NCBI GenBank assembly: GCA_964019415.1
Contig: OZ025877.1
Location: forward strand, 7,987,141-8,051,140
Origin: Ianthella basta
Taxonomy: Eukaryota > Porifera > Demospongiae > Verongiida > Ianthellidae
Reading direction: 5' to 3'
Length of the DNA stretch: 64,000 bases
Position numbers and translations under genes: made by a program. The notes under the pieces were generated by a model that was not told the DNA's origin, did no database searches, and worked only from the letters and a program-made list of their open reading frames with translations. Positions 38,536-50,800 of this stretch are shown here, piece after piece (position 1 is the stretch's first letter; each line of letters opens with the position of its first letter).

Positions 38536-41500
38536 ATGGCGGCTGATTACATCTCTTGTTCAGTAGCTCTGAACTCGCGTGTTCTGGACCTGAGTAGGAG
38601 GCAGCTGGACGACTTTCCTTCCCCTGGTAATGAACTTGGAAACATTGAGGTAAAGTATATGAACCATGCGTTTCCGTGCAGTGAATGCAAGTTACTACCA
38701 GGCCGGCTGTTGCAGGCAGCACTAGTGTAGTCGGTGTAGAGGTGAAACAAGTCGCGCCAATACATTGTATTACTTTGTAGTGCCTTTACTTGGAGGGAAA
38801 TTCCCTTGCGGACGTGCCAGAGCACCTGCTTGCCCGCTTCAAGTCACTTAAGTACTTAGACTTGCGAAACAACCGCTTGAAGCACCTTCCTCCTGCTGTG
38901 GGGCGACTGAAGACGCTGAAGACGTTACTGTTGTCGGGCAATCAGTTACAAGTGCTCCCAGTAGAGCTAGGTGAGTAGTTGTGTATGCACATGGGCAGCT
39001 GTGTCAGTTCTCATTGATGTTTGAGCCAAGGCGGGCGGAGATTATAGTGGCACACTGGACTGCACCACTGAACCATATAGAGTGAGTAATCAATCCTCGG
39101 ACGGAATGTATTCTCGGATCGGCGCAAGGCACTCCCAGAGGGTCTGTCATTCGTAAACGTCTGGTTGTTGATTAGGCGCAAGATGCTGCAGAGCAAAGCA
39201 GGAGTTGTTTCATAGATCGATAGCTTAGTGCAACTGTATCGAGTTTTTCGCCATTTTTTCGTGTGTTTTATCCCAGCTTATGTGTTTGTCCTGTTTGACA
39301 GGGACATTGAGTCTGATTTTTCGATGTCTTGTTATGATCCCATACCTTGGTAACCAAACTCAGTATCAGTACTGTTTGTTTGGTACATTGAGCTTGGTTG
39401 CCTTCCCAATGTCCATCAGTAATCGCGCTTCCGACAATACATTAACGGGTCCGAGAATTGATTTTTCAGTGAGCTAGCAGGAAGCGCCTCTTCAAGAGCG
39501 GCAAGGAGAAGTGTCGGCAAAACGCCTGTATTAATGTGTTCTAGAGTCAGCAAGGTGTCTTATTCCAAAGATAGTTCAGGCACTTCGTCTCCTTCTTGGA
39601 AGTCAGATTGAGAAAAACGAAAAGTGTCCGAGCATTGATCACTTCCTCTACAGTGTGTGTGTGTGTGTAGTAGTAGTAGTAGTAGTAGTGTGTGTGTATG
39701 TACTTCCCCTTGCACCGCACAGGCTCCCTGCCCCACTTGAGCAGCCTCAGTCTGACAGACAACCCCCTTGTGTCTCCTCCCCAGCATGTGGTGCGGCAGG
39801 GGACCAAGGCCGTGCTGGCATACTTGAGAGCAAGATGGCAGGAGGAAACGGAGAGTGATTCAGGTAGGAGGCCAGGGAGAGGGGGAGGGAGGGAGGGATG
39901 ATTACTGCAGACCAAAGACCTATTCCTTACGATGGCTCTAGTTGTCCCACTGGTGCTGTCTGCCCTCAGACACTACAGGTGATCAACAGGCTAGACACAT
40001 TCTACAGCACATAGCACCTAGCAAGACACAAGTGGGTAAGTCCCTGTAATTAATGGTTATGGAGCTGGAAGGAGTGACCTGCATTAGATGCAGTTGCTGG
40101 ACTACTTATGACTGGTGTCTGTATGTGTGTGTATTTATACGTGACCAGTATGCATTAATATGTGTTTCATGTATGTATGTATTTGAGTATAAAAGAGAGA
40201 GTGCTTGTTGTCTCTGCATTCTACAGTGGGCACTGGTTCATGTATAGGGAAATCCCCTCAAAAGCCCCAAGCCCAGTGCGCCCCTCCCCTGGGCCTCCCT
40301 GCCCCTATCCTCCAGCAGGCACTGGTGCACAGACACCATCCCACGACCTCTACTCACCGCAGGCAAACCTATTCGCTCTCCCCCAGTGCACAATCACACA
40401 CCTCACCTGTGCAAGGGAGGAGGAGGAGGATGAGGAAGGGAGGAAGTACAGGTGGCATGGGGGAGGGGAGGGGTCATGAAGCTACAGGGCAGCCTGAGCC
40501 ACATGTGAAGGTGCCCAGCGGTCTGCCTCATGAGGTGGGATCAGTGACACAGGCAAGGATCGCAGCCGTCATTGAGAAGCAAAAGTGAGTGTGCTGATGT
40601 GTGTTGTGGCTACCCATTGTGAGTGGGTGCCAAGTACTGTTTGCTGTCTTCTGTGCAGGAGCCAGAGCTACTTGGAGTCATGGAGACAAGAGGCCAAGAC
40701 CATGCAGAGGCAGCTGCAGAGGGAAGCAGGTAGAGGGAACACAGGTGAAGGGGAGACAGAGCATTGTATGCTGTGTGTGTGATGTGTGATGCGTTTGACA
40801 AACACTGCCTCCTATCCCTCCCTTTCCCACACACAGTGATATACACACGGGCAGCTGAACTGGCTCCATTTGGCACTGATCTGCAGTCAGGGCGACCCCC
40901 TCTAAAGCAGCAAAGTGATCCACCTGGTAACCCCACAGAAAGAGACCAGCCCTCAGTAGGTCTCCTTGCTAGCACACATCACTTGGGCAACTTTAAGAGA
41001 ATGCAGTGATGGTCATTGCTGTTGTGTGCGTGTGCCACTCCGTCTACAGGTTGTGGACCAGAGGTGGGATCCTTCCAGTGGAGCAGCACCAAGCAGTCAT
41101 GGGGGCACCCTCTACAGGTACACACGTGCAGGCTGTGTATGGTAGTGCAGGGCGCATGCAGTGGGACTGTACATTGCAGAGGAAGTGGGAAAGACTGAAC
41201 AACAAGTGGAATAAAGTGGTCTGGACTGCAACGATCCACATTTGGCCTACCACCTAACATTTTAGAGAGATTCACTATCTCCGCAGGGTCTGCACCTTTA
41301 TTTGATGTGCAGGTGGTGTCAGTGTGTGCAGTGAGTGCTGTCCTTGTACCTTGCACCCTTAGATCATCTGGGCAGGTCAGGAGCCACTCCCCCAGTGCCG
41401 CCCCATGGGGCAGGACAAACCGCAGTGACTCTGATGGGGAGAACTGGACTGTAAGTGTAATGATGACCATTTGGGAGGGGAAATCCCATGTTACTTTAAT

Positions 41501-41726
41501 TGTCTTGATAATTATGATGTTATGTAGTGTGAGCAGTCATGTGGTGCTGTGCTGTGTCAACTTGTTTACTGAGGTCATGATTAATATGTGCTTATACTAA
41601 CTCTCCTCCATCATGTTTCCATATATAGTCACCTGATGCCGAGATGATGACCAAGAGAGGCCATGAATATCGTTTAAGAGCTTTTCTCCCAACTGTGACC
41701 CGCTCTCCAAAGAGAAAAGGGCTGTG
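38536..41726 (+). CDS. LRRC27: Leucine-rich repeat protein, LRRC27-like
   Basis: Function in animals is poorly known. The start ATG at 38536 has a good context (AAAATGGCG). Well-supported exons: 38536-38649, 38781-38970, 39723-39863, 39970-40035, 40227-40584, then 40659-40729. The first three encode leucine-rich repeats (LDLSRRQLDDFP, LYLEGNSLADVP, YLDLRNNRLKHLPP, TLLLSGNQLQVLPVELG, LSLTDNPLVSPP) and the closing PPQHVVRQGTKAVLAYLR, which matches the end of the LRRC27 repeats. The rest is a basic low-complexity region and a likely coiled coil (KSQSYLESWRQEAKTMQRQL). 3' exons at about 40837-40929, 41050-41200, 41363-41451 and 41630-41726 (ending SPKRKGL) are likely but their splice choices are not settled. 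Confidence 0.78.
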
Positions 41727-41967
41727 ATGCTCCAGTCTAGCTTGTCTTGTGTCTTCAGACTTCCTCTCTTGTGCCACAAGGACTGCTGTATCTATGCACT
41801 GGTATATTTTACTGTACTATAATATAAATCATAGAATGCCATTGCACAGTGTCAATGATTAGTGTATATGTGTGTTACAGCGGGATGCGGTGAGAGGGTA
41901 AATGAAAAATAATTCTAATACAGGTCTGTATGCAAATTCCCCATAATGTCATTGTCCTCTAAAGCTG

Positions 41968-42456
41968 CTAGATTGCATGCTGTGGTCTGTGCCTAGGACA
42001 GCAAGACCTCTTTAGCTCCTTGCACATGCCACATAGGTGTTGAAGGTGAGGCCCTTCATCCTCCTCCTCCTCTTCATCCTCATCTGCATAACTGGAAAGT
42101 GGCTCAATCTCGCCAATACGCACCAGATACTTGCGCACTGCTACTCTGGCCATGTCTCTGATGCTGTCAAGGGGGAACTTGGGCAGTTTCTTCTCCTTGC
42201 AGTATTGGCACTGCTCATGCCAGCTGTACCTAATCTTTGCCTTCTTCAGGTCAATGATGGCCCAAGAGTGTGGTGAGGACCAGGAGTAGCTCTCCCCATC
42301 ACAGTCACAGTGGTACCATCCTTTGCCTTTCACTCTGAAGTAGCGCAGACTGTTCTTAAGGCAGGACCATTTGCGGCGCTGGTTAAAGTCTTGCTCAAAA
42401 GGGATCTCCTCCAGAGAAACATCGTTCTCCAACATGACCTTGGCAATCACATTCAT
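41968..42456 (-). CDS. 3CxxC-type zinc-finger protein (RTP/ZAR1-like fold)
   Basis: A single-exon gene of 162 residues. The centre shows the 3CxxC (zf-3CxxC) pattern: GKGWYHCDCDGESYSW, a Trp/Ser-rich stretch (SSPHSWAIIDL), WHEQCQYCKEKKLPKF, then an acidic run (ADEDEEEEEDEG) and a last CxxC pair (LCGMCKE) before a Cys/His/Arg tail. This zinc-binding domain is shared by receptor-transporting proteins and ZAR1-type RNA-binding proteins; which role applies here cannot be told. No transmembrane segment is present. It is convergent with LRRC27 (about 240 bp) and divergent from CDC25 (506 bp). Lack of introns is unusual in this window and may point to retrotransposition. Confidence 0.8.
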   Translation of the reverse strand: MNVIAKVMLENDVSLEEIPFEQDFNQRRKWSCLKNSLRYFRVKGKGWYHCDCDGESYSWSSPHSWAIIDLKKAKIRYSWHEQCQYCKEKKLPKFPLDSIRDMARVAVRKYLVRIGEIEPLSSYADEDEEEEEDEGPHLQHLCGMCKELKRSCCPRHRPQHAI

Positions 42457-42962
42457 TTCTCCTGCTTGCGATAGAAGGTGCTGGAAGAAATACCAGTGGG
42501 CCAGTGGGCATGCCTGTTATATACAAGGTCATTGGTTAACACACGTCAGCAGTTGAACGAAGGGTCTTCCCCACGAAAAGTCCCTAGAAGATTCCCTGAT
42601 GACTATTACGTCACACCGGCGCACCCAGTCTATATAGTCTAGCGCTCTAGACCCACTCCGCCTCTGGAGCGCTTATCCTTTCCGTGCACAAGCGCCCGGG
42701 GGCGAAGTGGTTCTAGCGCGCTAAACTAGCTGTGCCCAATACCGGAAGCAATTTCAAACTGCACGTGATCTCTATGGAGATTGAAGCGCCATTTTTGGTT
42801 TTGCAACCAGCAACCACCATCTTCCCCATCAGCTGGTCGAATTCAAACCGCTGTTGTTGAATGCCAGAATTTTGAATGAAGTTTGTTACATTTTAAACGT
42901 GTAGCTATCAAGACTGTATCAATCCTTCACCAGGACTCTGGGATACGTTCTTGAACGACAAA
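42457..42962. promoter_or_regulatory. Divergent promoter region 3CxxC gene / CDC25
   Basis: 506 bp between two divergent start codons. It contains GC-rich sequence with repeated CTAGCGC(T/G)CTA palindromic boxes (CTAGCGCTCTAGA near 42640 and CTAGCGCGCTAAA near 42713) and a CCATTTT box near 42790. Roles are inferred from position only. Confidence 0.6.
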
Positions 42963-43512
42963 ATGCAGCAAGAATTAATGCTCAGTCCTGCGTGTACCCC
43001 TGAGAACGAAGACGATCGCTTGGCATACTCTCCTGTTAATGCGAGGTAAAATGCAATCATGTGAAGGGAAGGACATATTCGGTGCAGTGGCTTACGCTAT
43101 CTTCCTCCTTCAGTTTTGACATGAACACCCCTAGAAGAAGACTCAATCTCTCTCTGGATCTGGCCGATAAGCTACACGCACCCACAGGGACACCGGACTG
43201 CGGTAACAAAACCATCCCTTGGCATTCCTGTGGTGCAGTGGCGAGTGCTGTATGCTTCTGTCTTCTCCCTGTCTGTGTCCAGGTTCCAAGTCCCCCCAGA
43301 CTGCCTTGTCCCAAGATGGCACTCGGTGAGCTCAGTCAGGTCCCTGATGCTGAACTGCATGGAGGGGCTGCTGCTGTGATGCTGTCAGTACTGTGTGTTG
43401 CTGATCTTTACACTTGCTGCTTATCAGATTACCCCTGGTTGAAGTGAATGACTGCAAGGACAACAGGAGAAATAAGGTTGCCAAGTGGGTTGGAAGCATA
43501 GCGCGTGCGCAC

Positions 43513-43565
<53 letters not shown>

Positions 43566-44141
43566 CACATGCGAAAGTCCTATCTATGTACTGTGGGTTC
43601 AGTGGGCATCCATGGTCTCCTCAGGTTCAGCAGACTTCAGAGACCAACCAGTTTGTGTGTAGCAGCAGAGGAGGAAGAGGATGAGGTTAGGTGACATGTA
43701 ATGTGCCAGTTGGGGAGGTGCTACAGTGGGTCACATGAGTGTGTCTTCATTCCTCTGCAGAATGTGTTTCTGGCATCAATGGGGAGCTGTCCTGGGTCCG
43801 GTCAGCTGGTTGACTCGGGTGTGTTTGTGAAACCAACAGGCCTCCCTGTGTCCCGCAAGCGGTCCTCCTCACTTGTGACTCGGTCATACTCACCCCTTTC
43901 GCCCTGCACTGCTGACAGGACCTTGCTGAGACAGATTGAGTCCCCTCTGGTAAACGTCAGCTGGAAGTCTGTACTATTGGCATGTAGTTTAAATTCCTTC
44001 TTCCTTTTAATCCATCCAGGGCCACATGAGCCTCTGTTCCCCAACTACTGCCCCTTCACCACTGACACTGTCCATTGGTTCTGCTCACAGTCTAGGCAGT
44101 GATGGTTATGGGACAGACCTAATTGAACAGGACATGGCACC

Positions 44142-44205
<64 letters not shown>

Positions 44206-44212
44206 TCACTGG

Positions 44213-44243
<31 letters not shown>

Positions 44244-44845
44244 GTCATGTCACTAGTGTGTGTGTGTGTTGTCACTGGTGTGTGTGTGTTGTGTCACTGG
44301 TGTGTGTGTTGTGTCACTGGTGTGTGTGTGTTGTGTCACTGGTGTGTGTGTGTTGTGTCACTGGTGTGTGTGTGTGTTGTGTCACTGGTGTGTGTGTGTG
44401 TTGTGTCACTGGTGTGTGTTGTGTTGTGTCACTAGTATGTGTTGTGTTGTGTCACTGGTATGTGTTGTGTTGTGTCACTGGTGTGTGTGTGTTGTGTTGT
44501 GGTGTATTGAGACAAAGAAGTCTGTCTAAGCTTCTTCAGACCCTCTACTTTCAGTGCTGTCATGTTTCTCTCCTCTTGCTTGCCCACAGGCTGATGATGG
44601 AAACTGCCCTCCTTCTATCTCCAGTCTGATGGATGGACCACTTGCCATCAAGCTGTCAATGATGGATGGAGGAGATATTATTCAACCAACCCCTCTGCGT
44701 CCCAGGGAAGCCTTACCTCCTTTTGGAGTCAGGGACAAGTCAATACCTCTCCACCGTTGTGCTAGCATGCCTGCGTTTGAGCAGGCATTGAGGGAAGATA
44801 CCTCTACTGCCAACACTCCACAGAAGGTAAGACACAGCTTTGTAT

Positions 44846-44891
<46 letters not shown>

Positions 44892-47800
44892 CGTGTGTGT
44901 GTGTGTGTGCGCACGTGTGTGTGTGTGTGTGTGTGCGCGCATCTGCTGTCTTTGCCCCTTCCTCCTCAAAGCGATGCAGCCCATTTGCTCCCAAGGAGAC
45001 CCGGAGACTCCCCCCGATCCCCTGGTTTGATCACTCCACTACTCCACACAAGAGTGAAGATCTCTTCCCTTCTCCCATGAGGATAGATCCCAAGTCTCCC
45101 CGAAGCTTATCTGTGGACACGCCCCCCAGCTCCTCTAGGCAGGGCACCTTTCACACTCTGACCCGCTGCATGAGTATGGCTGCACTTAACAGCCCAGAGC
45201 CACAGGCAGAGAGAGAGGACCACCTGATTGGGGATGAGAGCCGCCCCTACTGTCTACCCATTGAGAAGGGAGCAAGACCAGAGTCACTCAAGTGCATATC
45301 ACCTCAAACGGTGTGTGGCAGTGTGCTACTGATTGACAATGTGTCGTTGATTGATGTTTTGTTCCCCCACGCACTTAGTTGTGTGACCTGATGGATGGGA
45401 AGTATGATGATGTGGTGGAAAGCTTCACTATCATTGATGCCCGCTATCCTTATGAGTACAAGGGCGGACACATCAAGGTGTGTGTGTGTGTGTCACAATG
45501 TCACACATGTCCACTGTACGTAGGCATTGGAGTTGGTTCATCTTAAGGCTTATCTTGCTTCATCTTGCTTCATCTTGCCTCATCTTGCCTCATCTTGCTT
45601 CATCTATCTTCATCTTGCTTCATCTTGCTTCATTTTGTCTCATCTTGCTTCATTTTGTCTCATCTTGCCTCATCTTGCTTCATCTTGCTTCATCTTGCCT
45701 CATCTTGCTTCATTTTGTCTCATCTTGCTTCATCTTGCCTCATCTTGCTTCATCTTGCTTCATTTTGTCTCATCTTGCTTCATTTTGTCTCATCTTGCCT
45801 CATCTTGTCTCATCTTACTTCATCTTGCCTCATCTTGCTTCATCTTGCTTCATCTTGCTTCATCTTGCTTCATCTTGATAAAGGGGGGATTACTTGAGCG
45901 TTAAACACGTGGTACACTTTTTTTACCAAAAGGCAAAACGTTTCGGCCCCAAAAGGGCCTTCTTCAGTTGCACAGCAGTACAGTGCACAAGAGTACAAAA
46001 CAGAACATGTGTACCACGTGTTTAACGCTCAAGTAATCCCCCCTTTATCAATGTCCAGACATGGTGATGAATCTCTATTCTATCATTGCTTTATCTTGCC
46101 TCATCTTGCTTCATCTTGCTTCATCTTGCCTCATCTTCCTTCATTTTGTCTCATCTTGCCTCATCTTGCTTCATCTTGCCTCATCTTGCCTCATCTTACT
46201 TCATCTTGCCTCATCTTGCTTCATCTTCCTTCATCTTGCTTCATCTTGCCTCATCTTGCTTCATTTTGTCTCATCTTACCTCATCTTGCCTCATCTTGCC
46301 TCATCTTGCCTCATCTTACTTCATCTTGCCTCATCTTGCGTCATCTTGCTTCATCTTGCTTCATCTTGCCTCATCTTGCCTCATCTTGCTTCATTTTGTC
46401 TCATCTTGCCTCATCTTACTTCATCTTGCTTCATCTTGCCTCATCTTGCTTCATTTTGTCTCATCTTGCTTCATCTTGTCTCATCTTGCTTCATTTTGTC
46501 TCATCTTGCCTCATCTTGCTTCATCTTTTCTCATCTTGCCTCATCTTGCCTCATCTTGCTTCATCTTGCTTCATCTTGCTTCATCTTGCCTCATCTTGCT
46601 TCATCTTGCTTCATCTTGCTTCTTCTTGCCTCATCTTTCTTCATTTTGTCTCATCTTGCTTCATCTTGCTTCATTTTGTCTCATCTTTCTTCATTTTGTC
46701 TCATCTTGCCTCATCTTGCTTCATCTTGCTTTATCTTGCCTCATCTTGCTTCATCTTGCTTTATCTTGCCTCATCTTGCTTCATGTTGCTTCATCTTGCT
46801 CCATCTTGCTTCATCTTGCTTCATCTTGCTTCATTTTGTCTCATCTTGCCTCATCTTACTTCATCTTTTCTCATCTTGCCTCATCTTGCCTCATCTTGCT
46901 TCATCTTACTTCATCTTCCTCATCTTGACTCATCTCACTTCATCTTGCCTCATCTTGCTTCATCTTGCTTCGTCTTGCCTCATCTTGCTTCATCTTGCTT
47001 CGTCTTGCCTCACCTTGATTCATCTTACTTCATCTTACCTCATCTTGCCTCATCTTACTTCATCTTGCCTCATCTTGCCTCATCTTGCTTCGTCTTGCCT
47101 CATCTTGCCTCATCTTGCCTCATCTTGCTTCATCTTGCTTCATCTTGCTTCATCTTGTTTCATCTTGCTTCATTTTGTCTCATCTTGCCTCATCTTACTT
47201 CATCTTGCCTCATCTTTCCTCATCTTGCTTCATCTTACTTCATCTCACCTCATCTTGACTCATCTCACTTCATCTTGCCTCATCTTACTTCATCTTGCCT
47301 CATCTTGCCTCATCTTGCTTCGTCTTGCCTCATCTTGCTTCATCTTGCTTCATCTTGTTTCATCTTGCTTCATTTTGTCTCATCTTGCCTCATCTTACTT
47401 CATCTTGCCTCATCTTTCCTCATCTTGCTTCATCTTACTTCATCTCACCTCATCTTGACTCATCTCACTTCATCTTGCCTCATCTTACTTCATCTTGCCT
47501 CATCTTGCCTCATCTTGCTTCATCTTGCTTCATCTTGCCTCATCTTGCCTCATCTTGCCTCATCTTACTTCATCTTGCCTCATATTGCCTTATCTTGCCT
47601 CATCTTGCTTCATCTTGCCTCATCTTGCCTCATCTTTCTTCATCTTGCCTCATCTTGCATCATCTTACCTCATCTTGTCTCATCTTGCTTTATTTGTCTC
47701 ATCTTGCCTCATCTTGCTTCATCTTGCTTCATCTTGCCTCATCTTGCCTCATCTTCCTTCATTTTGTCTCATCTTGCCTCATATTGCCTTATCTTGCCTC

Positions 47801-50800
47801 ATCTTGCTTCATCTTGCCTCATCTTGCCTCATCTTTCTTCATCTTGCCTCATCTTGCTTCATCTTGCCTCATCGTGCCTCATCTTGCTTCATCTTGCCTC
47901 ATCTTGCCCCATCTTGCTTCATCTTGCTTCATTTTGTCTCATCTTGCCTGAACTTGCCTCATCTTGCTTCATCTTGCTACATCTTGCTTCATCTTGCCTC
48001 ATCTAGTCTCATCTTGCTTCATCTTACTTCATCTTACCTCATCTTGCCTCATCTTGCTTTATCTTGTCTCATCTTGCTTCATCTTGCTTCATCTTGCTTC
48101 ATCTTGCCTCATCTTTCTTCATTTTGTCTCATCTTGCCTCATCTTTCTTCATCTTGCCTCATCTTGCCTCATCTTGCTTCCTTTTGTCTCATCTTGCCTT
48201 ATCTTGCTTCATCTTGCCTCATCTTGCCTCATCTTGCCTCATCTTGCCTCATCTTACTCATCTTGCTTCATTTTGTCTCATCTTACTTTATCTCTCCTCA
48301 TCTTGCTTCATCTTGCTTCGTCTTGCCTCATCTTGCCTCATCTTGCTTCATCTTGCTTCATCTTTCCTCAGCTTGCTTCATTTTGTCTCATCTTGCCTCA
48401 TCTTGCTTCATCTTGCCTCATCTTGCTTCATCTTGCCTCATCTTGCTTCATCTTGCCTCATCTTGCCTTATCTTGTCTCATCTTACTTTATTTTGTCTGA
48501 TCTTGACTCATCTTGCTTTATCTTGCCTCATCTTGCCTCATCTTGCCTCATCTTGCTTCATCTTGCTTCATCTTGCCTCATCTTGCTTCATCTTGCCTCA
48601 TCTTGCCTCATCTTGCTTCATCTTGCCTCATCTTGCCTCATCTTGCTTCATCTTGCCTCATCTAGTCTCATCTTGCTTCATCTTACTTCATCTTACCTCA
48701 TCTTGCCTCATCTTGCTTCATCTTTCCTCATCTTGCCTCATCTTGCCTCATCTTGCTTCATCTTGCCTCATCTTGCCTCATCTTGCTTCATCTTGCCTCA
48801 TCTTGCTTAATCTTGCCTCATCTTGCTTCATCTTGCCTCATCTTGCTTCATCTTGCCTCATCTTGCTTCATCTTGCCTCATCTTGCCTTATCTTGTCTCA
48901 TCTTACTTTATTTTGTCTGATCTTGACTCATCTTGCTTCATCTTGCCTCATCTTGCCTCATCTTGCCTCATCTTACTTCATCTTGCCTCATGTTGCTTCA
49001 TCTTGCTTCGTCTTGCCTCTTCTTGCTTCATCTTGCCTCTTCTTGCCTCATCTTGCTTCATCTTGCTTCATCTTGTCTCATCTTGCTTCATTTTTTCTCA
49101 TCTTGCCTCATCTTGCTTCATCTTGCTTCATCTTGCCTCATCTTGCTTCATTTTGTTTCATCTTGTCTCAACATGCCTCATCTTGCTTCATCTTGCCTCA
49201 TCTTTCCTCATCTTGCCTCATCTTGCTTCATCTTGCCTCATCTTTCCTCATCTTGCCTCATCTTGCTTCATTTTGTCTCGTCTTGCCTCATCTTGCTTCA
49301 TCTTGCCTCATCTTGCCTCATCATGCTTCAACTTTCTTCATCTTACCTCATCTAGACTCATCTCGCTTCATCTTGCCTCATCTTGCTTCATCTTGCTTCG
49401 TCTTGCCTCATCTTGCCTCATCTTGCCTCATCTTGCTTTGTCTTGCCTCGTCTTGCCTCATCTTGCTTCATCTTGCTTCGTCTTGCCTCATCTTGCCTCA
49501 TCTTACTTCATCTTGCCTCATGCTGCTTCATCTTGCTTCATCTTGCCTCTTCTTGCCTCATCTTGCTTCATCTTGCTTCATCTTGTCTCATCTTGCTTCA
49601 TCTTGCCTCTTCTTGCCTCATCTTGCCTCCTCATCTTGCTTCATTTTGTCTCATCTTGACTCATCTTGCTTCATCTTACTTCATGTTGCCTCATGTTGCT
49701 TCATCTTGCTTCATCTTGCCTCTTCTTGCCTCATCTTGCTTCATCTTGCTTCATCTTGCCTCATCTTGCTTCAGATTGTCTCATTTTACCTCATCTTGCC
49801 TGATCTTGCTTCATCTTGCTTCATCTTGCCTCATCTTGCTTCATTTTGTCTCATCTTGTCTCAACTTGCCTCATCTTGCCTCATCTTGCTTCATCTTGCT
49901 TCATCTTGCCTCATCTTGCCTCATCTTGCCTCATCTTGCTTCATTTTGTCTCATCTTGCCTCATCTTACTTCATCTTTCCTCATCTTGCCTCATCTTGCC
50001 TCATCTTGCTTCATCTTACTTCATCTTACCTCATCTTGACTCATCTCACTTCATCTTGCCTCATCTTGCTTCATCTACTTCGTCTTGCCTCATCTTGCCT
50101 CATCTTGCTTCATCTTGCTTTATTTTGCCTCATATTGCTTCATTTTGTCTCATCTTGCCTCATCTTGCCTGATCTTGCTTCATCTTGCCACATCTTGCTT
50201 CATTTTGTCCCATCTTGTATCATCTTGCCTCATCTTGCTTCATCTTGCCTCATCTTGCTTCATCTTGCCTCATCTTGCTTCATCTTGCCTCATCTTGCTT
50301 CATCTTGCCTCATCTTGCTTCATCTTGCCTCATCTTGCCTCATCTTGCTTCATTTTGCCCCATCTTGCCTCATCTTGCTTCATCTTGCCTCATCTTGCTT
50401 CATCTTGCCTCATCTTGCCTCATTTTGCCTCATCTTGCTTCATCTTACTTCATCTTACCTCATCTTGCCTCATCTCACTTCATCTTGCCTCATCTTACTT
50501 CATCTTGCCTCGTCTTGCCTCATCTTGCCTCATCTTACTTCATCTTGCTTCATCTTGCCTCATCTTGCTTCATTTTGTCTCATCTTGCCTCATCTTGCCT
50601 CATCTTGCTTCATTTTGTTTCATCTTGCCTCATCTTGCTTGATCTTGCCTCATCTTGCTTCATCTTGCCTCATCTTGCTCCATCTTGCCTCATCTTGCCT
50701 CATCTTGCCTTATCTTGCCTCATCTTGCTTCATTTTGTTTCATCTTGCCTCATCTTACTTCATCTTGCCTCATCTTGCCTCATCTTGCCTCACCTTGCTT

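Noticed and set aside
41307-41600. A separate small gene after LRRC27
   Set aside because: The Ser/Arg-rich stretch 41363-41451 has acceptor and donor and fits better as a late LRRC27 exon.
45875-46051. CRISPR-like array or inteins suggested by regular repeats
   Set aside because: Head-to-tail repeats without unique spacers in a eukaryotic intron; a satellite with one foldback element explains them.
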